In this document: piece by piece, positions 57,401-64,000 of the stretch
Numbering within the stretch: the stretch's first letter is position 1
How the letters are laid out: each line of letters opens with the position of its first letter
Assembly (NCBI GenBank): GCA_033239005.1
Contig: BSQZ01000022.1
Span: forward strand, 1,875,501-1,939,500
Direction of reading: 5' to 3'
DNA from: Lamellibrachia satsuma
Taxonomy: Eukaryota; Annelida; Polychaeta; Sabellida; Siboglinidae
DNA: 64,000 nt
The notes under the pieces: model-generated
The model's database searches: none
What the model was told of the DNA's origin: nothing
What the model saw: only the letters and a program-made list of their open reading frames with translations
Translations under genes and position numbers: made by a program

Positions 57401-60393
57401 GCTAAAGGTTTGCTACCACTCATGTGCCTGGTTGTACACCATGATCATTAAATGTCATATTAGAACTCTCGTCATTGCTTAGGATAAATGCTGAATTGCT
57501 ACCTTGTCTTTACTCACTTCTAAATGAAAAATAACGTGGTAAGCATCTAACATTTTAACCCACCCCACACACACCTGTATAAAATGTTCAGAAGCATTCA
57601 ACACACTTAAGGTTTACTACCACTCATGTGCCTGGTTGTATACCCATGTAGTCTTTGGCTTCACACAAGTCATTTTAACCCACCCCACACACACCTGTCT
57701 AAAATTTATTTATACTAATTATTAATTGAAATGGCCAATATGCATAACATTTACAGATCCAAATGCATGAGTCTTGCGCCAAATGCATGAAAATTAGCTG
57801 TGACATACCTGCATGTGCGTACGCACATGTGTACGCATGCCTGCACACATGCACAGATTACATTTTAAAGGCCTTCCTATTAAACAAATTCTGATCATAT
57901 GGACACTCCAGACCTGTGGACACTCCAGTCCTGTGGACACTCCAGACCTGTGGACACTCCAGTCCTGTGGACACTCCAATCCTGTGGACACTCCAGTCCT
58001 GTGGACACTCCAGTCCTGTGGACACTCCAGTCCTGTGGACACTCCAGTCATATGGACACCCTGGTCTGATCATATGGACACTCCAGTCGTGTGGACACTC
58101 CAGTCCTGTGGACCCTCCAGTCATATGGACACCCTGGTCTGTTTATATGGACACTCCAGTGCTGTGGACACTCCAGTCATATGGACACCCTGGTCGCCTT
58201 GACACTGTAGTCATATTGACATCTTGGTAATACGCACACCCCGGTCATATGTGGACACCCAAGTTATAATGGACAATGTAGCCATATGCACACCCCAGTC
58301 ATATGGACATTCTAGTTATTTATTCATTAATATTTTATTGTCTATTTATTTAATTTTTTTATATTATTTTTTATTTGAATGTCACTATTGAATTTTTTTT
58401 ATAGTTTAACTACCAATGGTATTTATATTTTAGTTCATTTGTATTTTATTTGTCTATTTCAGTTTTATTTAGCCAAGTCTTTTATAGTCATATGTAAACA
58501 CTGCTGTTGCCTCCTGAACATGGTCTTACTTTGGATATAAGTGTAAATAAAATATAATGTAAATATAAATAAAGTTGAGTATTATTATTATTATTATTAT
58601 TATTACTATTATTATTACCTTTCCGTTGACCAGTCTGCGTGCCTTAGCAGGATGCGAGTGCTTCGCCCAACCAGCAGTGAAGGAGTCCCCTCTCTGTAGT
58701 ACGCTGGCTCGACATGTCTTCACTGAACACCACCAGAACATTACTGCTTCGATCTTCCCTGTGTTGTAAACATATCCTGTACTTGACTGCAGTGCTGGCC
58801 GTCCCTTCGTGTTTCCAGTCCTGAATACTTTATATGTGATGTCCATTCGGTGATCATCATCGGAAGAGCTGAAAATAAATTAAATATCATAATTTTTAAG
58901 TTCTGTACTATTACAGATTTACTGGGCACTTTCATCTAAGCAACCTGCATGTTTACATTCAATGCACACTCCTGCAAGACAGCCCAGACAGCTTTGATCA
59001 TCTAATTCTGATCCACATTTTGGTCCCAAAAACAATAGAACTAGGGCATTCCCGGTTGCTGCACAACTCTTTGTAATTCACTCCCTGTTAATATTAGGTC
59101 AGTAGGAAACATTTCTTTGTCATCTGCTATCTGCTAAATTAATATTGCATACCTTCCTAAGCATATTAATCCATATGTGGACAACTTTAAGTCAGTGTAT
59201 AAATTTTGAGATTACATAACCCTTTTGTTTTGATATGCCTCTGAGCTTGGAAGTTGGATTTCCAAGGATTTAGGTTTTTTTCTGAACCTTTACAATTACA
59301 TGTTCCAGTCCTACTCCATATTATATTTAAAACTACAGTTTGAGTCAGTTGCAAATTGTGGAAACAGTTTAAGAATAACTGTTGAATATGCCATCTCAAA
59401 TTTGGAATTTATGACAGATTTGATCCCCTTTGCAGTTTGATAGAAAGCAGAAAATACAAATAAAATGACCTACTCTTGAGTGGAGGAATCAGACGTAACA
59501 TTCAGATCGGGCTGTGTTGTAACAGCTTCCTTGTTACTCGAGGAGCTGTAGTAATAATATGAATTTATATAGCGTCTGATTCTCTGAATCTACTTAAAAT
59601 AAAATGCTTTGTAGCTGTAGGCAAACAGAACACACAATATTGTCTGAAGCCCTGCTAAATTTGGCCAACTTTACAAAACATAGCCTAACAGCACTTTCAG
59701 GAGTGTTTTCAAGTATTATGATTGACAAATGTCAATGATTTCTGTTCTCATATTCAGTATGAATAGGGGGAGCAGCCGTGGCCTAGTGGTTAAGGTGTTG
59801 GACTCTAAATTTGAGGGTTGTGAGTTCAAGACCCACATTGGGCATGGTTCGTTTTCGAAGCTTAGGCAATTCCGTTTACCCTACTTTGCCTCAGTCTACT
59901 CAGCTGCAAATGAGTACAAACACTGTTTGGAAGGTACCTGCGATGGACTAGTGTCCCGTCCAGGAGAGTCAGTATAACTGCACTCTAAGTTGCTTCGCAC
60001 TACAGAAACCAGGTTTAAGCACTGGCCATATAAGCCTTCATGGCTTCCTAAGGCGTAATGCCTGGGGGATGACTTTACCTTTACCTTTTACCATTCAGTA
60101 TGAATTAATATATTTTGCTTACAAGTACTAAATACTGATCTTTGGAAGCTATTCCGTGATTCAGCCACTATGTAATCCCACCAGTAAACAGACAAATACC
60201 ATTCTTGAGGAAATAATTTTACTTACTCACTGGATGAAGATTCGTCTGCCACGTTGACCTTTGACCTTGAGTTGTATCTGTCTGTGCTCCCTGTGAGTGC
60301 AGATCTACTATGGTCTAGTTCCTGAAAATGCAATGTAAATTCAAAGTTGGGGACTGTGTTCTCTGTTTTCGCTGTCGGTTGTTCATCTGCCAT
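51427..60393 (-). CDS. FLYWCH-type zinc-finger protein, two FLYWCH domains (7 exons)
   Basis: Proposed exons: 60393-60227 (ATG, MADEQPTAKTENTVPN), 59545-59474, 58868-58619 (FLYWCH 1), 55816-55746, 53757-53680, 53434-53155 or -53143 (FLYWCH 2), 51588-51427 (stop TAA). All have GT/AG borders, and the phases agree throughout (2, 2, 0, 2, 2, 0). Length is about 359-363 residues. FLYWCH 1 has YKVFRTGNTKGRPAL, FWWCSVKTC and KHSHP; FLYWCH 2 has YELFERGTSRGFPLL, YWRCSVRYEGKQC and NHSHP, so both keep the C-C-H-H zinc ligands. Ser-rich linkers ending SSSSE precede each. The last exon, IKEAAIARSSEAAANIVNDI ... RTANRFRQQQ, is the helical segment that follows FLYWCH in MULE-related proteins, but no catalytic domain follows. 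Probably a nuclear DNA-binding protein; function unknown. The gene model is inferred from splice logic, not from transcripts. Confidence 0.82.
51600..52189. other. FLYWCH intron 6 portion, nothing further recognised
   Basis: Two overlapping minus frames (51557-51906) have no known domain. Confidence 0.35.
52195..52552 (-). mobile_element. tRNA-derived SINE
   Basis: The minus-strand start GTGGTGTCGTGGTTGGAACA is A-box-like, and GTGATTCGATTTCACC is B-box-like 40 bases later. A body resembling the SINE at 54500 follows (CGAAACTTGGGCAATTTCGT, CACCCCACT). It lies in the last intron of the FLYWCH gene. Confidence 0.65.
53783..54520. repeat. Minisatellite, about 34-36-bp unit, about 21 copies, made of SINE A-box sequence
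   Basis: Unit TGTTGTAGTGTTGTACTGGG then CGCAGTGGTTAGAG. The last unit leads without a break into a SINE body at about 54510. GCAGTGGTTAGAGTGTTG is the tRNA-like A-box part of that SINE. Confidence 0.93.
54490..54640 (+). mobile_element. tRNA-derived SINE (head joined to the minisatellite)
   Basis: CACAGTGGTTAAAGTGTTGT (A-box-like), AACCCGGGTTTGAATCC (B box), then CAAAGCTTGGGCAGTTTTGT and CCACATTGTCTCAGTTCACC, the body shared with the SINEs at 52195 and 59765. It lies in FLYWCH intron 4. Confidence 0.75.
54909..54981. repeat. Foldback with mariner/pogo-like end
   Basis: TAACGCGCCTCGCTTACAAC ... and its inverse CGTTATAACGAGGCGCG ACTGTA. The right end (CGAGGCGCGACTG before TA) looks like a TIR of a TA-targeting element. 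Confidence 0.5.
54985..55745. other. FLYWCH intron 4 portion, no feature recognised
   Basis: Unique AT-rich DNA with short frames. Confidence 0.3.
55870..55980 (-). mobile_element. LINE 3' tail fragment
   Basis: The inverse reads GAGGGTGGGTTATAAGTAGA ... GTTGGACTCTCGATAAGCCA, ATGGCTTCCTTGTCCACTTG. Same tail family as 25255-25400 and 51355-51410. Confidence 0.75.
55981..56332. repeat. Minisatellite, 60-bp unit, about 5.5 copies (left block)
   Basis: Unit CATGAACAGTTATTTGTTGA then CACTGGTCACATAAACATGATAATACTAGCCCCAAATTGA. The array resumes at 56783 after a LINE fragment. Confidence 0.95.
56470..56782 (-). mobile_element. LINE ORF2 C-terminus inside the 60-bp array
   Basis: Minus-strand LRDLSYEERLKECGLTTLET, RRLRGDQIEVFKILNGYENI, FFSLKKDSRTRGHEAKL and INEWNKLSTDCVTASSVNMF. 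This is the conserved end of CR1/L2-like ORF2, well preserved and 5'-truncated. It lies in FLYWCH intron 3. Confidence 0.9.
56783..56960. repeat. Minisatellite, 60-bp unit, about 3 copies (right block)
   Basis: Same unit as 55981-56332, with more divergence (AAGTCCCAAATGATATGAACA). Confidence 0.9.
57008..57705. repeat. Tandem repeat, about 120 bp, 3.5 copies plus a displaced copy
   Basis: CATTCAACACGCTAAAGGTT recurs at 57026, 57146, 57266 and 57391; a diverged copy spans 57550-57705. It contains ACCCACCCCACACACACCTG. It lies in FLYWCH intron 3. Confidence 0.93.
57898..58316. repeat. Minisatellite, 17-bp unit, degenerating to the right
   Basis: Unit CTGTGGACACTCCAGTC, with CATATGGACACC variants after 58050. 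Confidence 0.93.
58580..58617. repeat. ATT microsatellite abutting the FLYWCH exon 3 donor
   Basis: TATTATTATT tract directly after the exon 3 splice donor (minus-strand GTAATAATAATAG), so it forms the 5' end of intron 3. Confidence 0.9.
59765..60092 (+). mobile_element. Complete tRNA-derived SINE with 13-bp target-site duplication
   Basis: The tRNA-like head GCAGCCGTGGCCTAGTGGTT has an A box, and GTGAGTTCAAGACCC a B box. The body has CGATGGACTAGTGTCCCGTC and CTACAGAAACCAGG. It ends in TTTACCTTTACCTTTTACC. ATTCAGTATGAAT is present on both sides (59752-59764 and 60093-60105). It lies in FLYWCH intron 1, antisense to the gene. Confidence 0.92.
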
Positions 60394-60785
60394 TTTGTAT
60401 GCGCGACGATGTGAACAATAGTTCCGTCATCATCACACACAACATATCATATGTGATGATGCAAATAGTTCCGTATCGGACACATCCAATATGACAATGA
60501 ACACTGCACAGTGCACACAACTCAGTATATTGAATGTGTGTGTGTAATAATATTATACAATGCAAATATTGTATAATACAGTATAAAACACTTCAATTGC
60601 GCTAAAATCCTCAGGAGACCCACGCTCAGCGGTTCACGAAAACAAAAGGGGTTAAACAGTTTCTAATCGATTAGCAATTTCAATTGTAAACAGTTGGTAC
60701 AGAGCTATGGAGGATATGCAAATTTAAACAGGTGGGTTTTTAGTTTATGGCTAAATGGTGTTATTATTTCTATGGACTTAATGCT
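60394..60785. promoter_or_regulatory. Upstream region of the FLYWCH gene
   Basis: Contains two inverted repeats: CATCATCACA ... TGTGATGATG (60430-60465) and ATTATACAATGCAAATATTGTATAAT (about 60551-60576). The start codon context on minus is ACAAAATGG. No clear core promoter. Confidence 0.3.
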
Positions 60786-60794
60786 AATATCATA

Positions 60795-61077
60795 CCACAT
60801 CTCTTGGCGATCGACAGTCCGTACATAGCCAGGCTATGTGTGTCTGGCTCTTCAGAATGGTCAGGTAATCTGCTCGAGTGATGGTCTTGTCGCATGTACG
60901 GTGCTGCCATCTGGTGCAGCCATCACACAGCAGATGTTCCTGTCGCGACCGCACCGTTTGGTTGCACACCATGCAGGCAGAGTGGACTTGTTTATTCCTC
61001 TTGTCCATCTCCAAGACTGCAGTCTGTGGCATGTGTTCACAGGCTTTATAGTCTGTCACTGAGGTGCTGTCTGTTGT
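60795..61077 (-). CDS. PHD-like zinc-finger exon or fragment
   Basis: Minus-strand reading has CMVCNQTVRSRQEHLLCDGC, TRWQHRTCD, DYLTILK and IAWLCTDCRSPRDV. The pattern C-X2-C ... C-X2-C ... H-X2-C ... C-X2-C is a PHD/treble-clef type finger. It opens only with GTG at 61080, so it is more likely an internal exon: possible acceptor at the CACCTCAG near 61056, possible donor GTATGA near 60798. Its position 400 bp upstream of the FLYWCH start, same strand, and the known pairing of such fingers with FLYWCH domains in MULE-related proteins (from memory) suggest a former or alternative 5' exon of that gene. Confidence 0.6.
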
Positions 61078-61080
61078 CAC

Positions 61081-61847
61081 CTGTGTCTGTTCGCAGCTTG
61101 TCAGAGCTACCTATCACACCTATTTGGAACTGGCGCCTTCAAGGAATTACTACTGAATGATCTGTGAATAAATGACTGACTCCTCAGCTGCTCTAGGTTT
61201 GTTCTCTATTCAAAGACAGGTAAAAACGTTCACACTCATTCAAACTGACACCAGCTATTGTCACTTAAGTCACATGTGCAACTGTTCAAATAAACACATG
61301 ACCCTTTCTTGTCTATTCAACCATGATGTGTGCCCCAGAGCCTGTGTTCTCAGAAGATTTATGAATTCATGACTCAAGTTTCCCGTAATTGAGGTGGTTA
61401 GTCTGACCTGGGGGGGGTCACTCCAGAAATATTTGGGGACGCATGTGCATTAAAAGACAAAGGAAAGGTTTTTGTCAAAATAGTGGTCTTGAGACAGGGG
61501 TCTTGAGACCCTGGAAAAGGGTTATTTTTGTTGAAAAGATTTGACATTGATTTATTCCTGTGAAAACTTGCATGTTTTGGTGTGTGCCTGTATTTGGATA
61601 TGTCTTGGTCACTATTTCGAGAACGGGTGCATGGGACTATAAGATATGTTGAGAGAGTTAAGAAAGTAAGAACGTTGTATTATTTTGGGTAAAGAAGGAA
61701 AGTTGATGAGGTAAGCAGGATTAACTAAATGGATGCTAAATGATGGTCTTCATTTGTTCTATTGAGTATTGTTAGTGTCTTCGTGGCACTTGTACTTGAA
61801 TGCTCTGGCTACGGGAGCTTCTCGAATTACTGACAGATGAGAACAGA
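61081..61847. other. No recognised feature
   Basis: Short frames only. Confidence 0.3.
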
Positions 61848-61990
61848 GGCGCCCGCAGTGTAGTGGTTAGCATATTGGCTTTACATGCCAGAGTTCTGGG
61901 TTCAAGATCCAAACCAGGCATGGATATGTTTGGTGTAAAAACCTGGCTCTCAACATTGGGGACTGTGTCTCTCTGACTCGGATGATCACG
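61848..61990 (+). mobile_element. tRNA-derived SINE head
   Basis: GGCGCCCGCAGTGTAGTGGT TAGCATATTGG (A box) and TCTGGGTTCAAGATCC (B box) about 35 bases apart. The body differs from the other SINEs. The end is not resolved. Confidence 0.65.
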
Positions 61991-62286
61991 TTAATGTTGA
62001 TCCCGTCTTGTGACTACCCTCAGTGCCAGCACATAAAGGTCAGCTTGACATAATGGTCTGGACTTTTTGTTCTGGTGACCACAAAAAACAGGCGAGCATG
62101 CACACACAGATGCTAGTAAGTTGTCTCGTAATAGAGCCTTGTCAACTGCTGGTAATGAATAAACAAATACACAGACTAACAAGCAAACACATCTAATGAA
62201 AATAACTATATTCTGGTTATGCAATCTTACCCTTTACGGCACCAGTTTACAAGTGTTGTCTTGTTACAAACTATATGTTTCTCTGA

Positions 62287-62735
62287 CACAGTCTGCCCAT
62301 TGACTTACTTACAGTCATGCTCCCAGTCCTTTATGGCACAGTCTGCCCATTGACTTACTTACAGTCATGCTCCCAGTCCTTTATGGCACAGTCTGCCCAT
62401 TGACTTACTTACAGTCATGCTCCCAGTCCTTTATGGCACAGCCTGCCCATTGACTTACTTACAGTCATGCTCCCAGTCCTTTATGGCACAGCCTGCCCAT
62501 TGACTTACTTACAGTCATGCTCCCAGTCCTTTATGGCACAGCCTGCCCATTGACTTACTTACAGTCATGCTCCCAGTCCTTTATGGCACAGCCTGCCCAT
62601 TGACTTACTTACAGTCATGCTCCCACTCCTTTATGGCACAGCCTGCCCATTGACTTACTTACAGTCATGCTCCCAGTCCTTTATGGCACAGTCTGCCCAT
62701 TGACTTACTTACAGTCATGCTCCCAGTCCTTCATT
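62287..62735. repeat. Minisatellite, 50-bp unit, 9 copies
   Basis: Unit CACAGTCTGCCCATTGACTT then ACTTACAGTCATGCTCCCAGTCCTTTATGG. Copies differ at one or two sites (GTCTGC/GCCTGC). The array lies directly before a LINE ORF1 end. Confidence 0.97.
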
Positions 62736-62799
62736 GGTTTTGTGTAGTGTTGCACTATTGGCTATCAGGATTTTGTCAAGTTCACCCAGGGTGATAAGT

Positions 62800-62942
62800 C
62801 TGGGAGGAGATAATATTACATGAAGGACAGGCTTCATCTAAGTGGAAAGGGGGCAGCAGTATTTGCGGATGGACTCACAGCAGCAGTAGACAGTGGCATG
62901 GGTAGCATAATGAATATTTTTGGTAGTCAACACTATTTAAAC
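62800..62942 (+). mobile_element. LINE ORF1 C-terminus (esterase-like)
   Basis: Plus-strand YMKDRLHLSGKGAAVFADGL, TAAVDSGMGSIMNIFG, stop at about 62941. The DxLHLSxKG motif is the end of the SGNH-esterase ORF1 of CR1-type LINEs. It is followed after 120 bp by the endonuclease of ORF2. Confidence 0.75.
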
Positions 62943-63019
62943 TAGAAGCGCTGGGGGGTTACTTAGAGATGCCTCAAGCAGGACAAGAGGCCACTAGTAC
63001 AGATAAACCAATAATAAAG

Positions 63020-64000
63020 TGTCCGAAAAACATGGCTGAAGCAGGTTATAGATGCGTGTGTTTAAATGCTAGGAGTATAGTAAATAAAAAAAAACTAATT
63101 AAACATTATGGTAGAAGATATTGACTGTCACATAATTGGTATAACCGAATCATGGGCCAACACAGACATTACAGATGATGAATTAGGATTGACAGGTTAC
63201 GTAATGTTTAAGAGAAATCGAATAGGAAGAAGGGGAGGGGGAGTTATTTTATATGTTAAAGAATCTATTATTCAGGCTTATGAAATAAAATTAGAAAGGG
63301 AAGCAGATTATGATGAAGCTGTTTGGTGCAAAATAGTTTCAGGAAATTCAAAATTAACTATTGGATTAGTTTACCGAAGTCCAAACATAAACGAAGAGGA
63401 TAACACAAAAATACAAAATGCTATAAAGGAAGTTAGTAAAGGGGAATGTATCATAATGGAAGATTTTAACCATGCACACATACAATGGAAATCTCTAGAG
63501 AGCACAGGGATTGAGGATCAACAATTTCTATGTTTAATCCAGGATAGTTTCCTTACTCAGCACATACTAGAACCAACCAGGGGAGAATATGTATTAGATA
63601 TAGTTTTATCATCACAAAAAGAATTAGTGGACAATTTAAAAATGCATGAACCATTGTAACAGTGACCACAATTAAATACATTTTAACGTCAATGTAAAAT
63701 CAGAAAGTAAAAAATAAAAAAACGTATAGGAGAAACTTCCACAAAGGTAACTATAAAGATATGAAAAAATACTTAGCAAAGCTAGATTGGAATAACATGC
63801 TGATGAATAAGACCGCAATTGAATGTTGAAATATTAAAAAATATGAAATTGAGAGTATCATTGATAAATGTGTTACCTTGAAAAAAACAAGGAAAACGGT
63901 CTAGAAAGAAACACTTGTAAAAAGAAGCTATTAAAAAATAGCGTTTAAGCAAACTATGTGGAGGGTTTATAGGCGAACCAGAAAGGATGAAGATTATGGA
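63020..64000 (+). mobile_element. LINE ORF2 start: APE endonuclease (runs off right edge)
   Basis: RCVCLNARSIVNKK (63051-63092) then, after a frameshift in the A-run, IIGITESWANTDITDDEL (catalytic TESW), FKRNRIGRRGGGVILYVKE, LTIGLVYRSPN, IIMEDFNHAHIQW (the GDFN box with E for G) and LDIVLSSQ up to 63659. Shifted frames continue with KGNYKDMKKYLAKLDWN and MWRVYRRTRKDEDYG at the window end. It nicks target DNA to prime reverse transcription. Frameshifts indicate an inactive or decaying copy. The RT lies outside the window. Confidence 0.88.

Noticed and set aside
57794..58230. Overlapping ORFs rich in CPQDWSVH or DTPVLWTLQS repeats
   Set aside because: By-products of the 17-bp array, whose 51-bp triple keeps frames open.

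Overview
The window looks like nuclear DNA of an invertebrate animal. The evidence is two intron-containing genes with consistent splice phases, Pol III-type tRNA genes with internal A/B boxes and T-run terminators, APE-type LINEs, tRNA-derived SINEs, Ty3/Gypsy pol, a hAT remnant and very many minisatellites. No bacterial operon, ribosome-binding site or phage feature is visible. The phylum cannot be fixed from sequence reading alone.

Layout. 1-3054 (minus strand) is a Ty3/Gypsy element: gag, protease, RT and RNase H, running off the left edge. 4373-5123 is a 45-bp satellite. From 5.4 to 40.1 kb lies a dispersed cluster of tRNA-Gln genes (11 intact or near-intact, 4 broken) of both CTG and TTG isoacceptors. 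Their flanks are also duplicated, so the cluster grew by segmental duplication. LINE pieces, a second and badly broken Gypsy pol (14.9-18.05 kb), a TA-flanked inverted-repeat element, a dead hAT transposase, AT microsatellites and long minisatellites fill the spaces between them. 35.6-38.8 kb is almost pure tandem repeat (63-bp, 9-bp and GA units).

Two host-type genes can be assembled exon by exon. A secreted spondin-2/M-spondin-like protein (39519-43057, plus, four exons, one tRNA-Gln antisense in intron 1) has a spondin domain and a single TSP1 domain. A FLYWCH zinc-finger gene (60393 down to 51427, minus, seven exons) has two FLYWCH domains, and its introns hold minisatellites, LINE ends and SINEs. 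A PHD-like finger is encoded just upstream of it. The region 44.1-46.6 kb is a LINE with another LINE tail inserted in its RT. The right edge (62.8-64.0 kb) is the ORF1 end and endonuclease of a further LINE.

The most unusual object is the second Gypsy integrase. The 15-residue segment that carries the catalytic glutamate of the DDE triad is tandemly repeated 15 times in frame (15651-16325). Other notable items are the tRNA-Gln cluster, a LINE insertion whose empty site survives in a neighbouring duplicate, a minisatellite grown out of a SINE A-box region, and a satellite unit shared between a Gypsy 3' end and an array 10 kb away.
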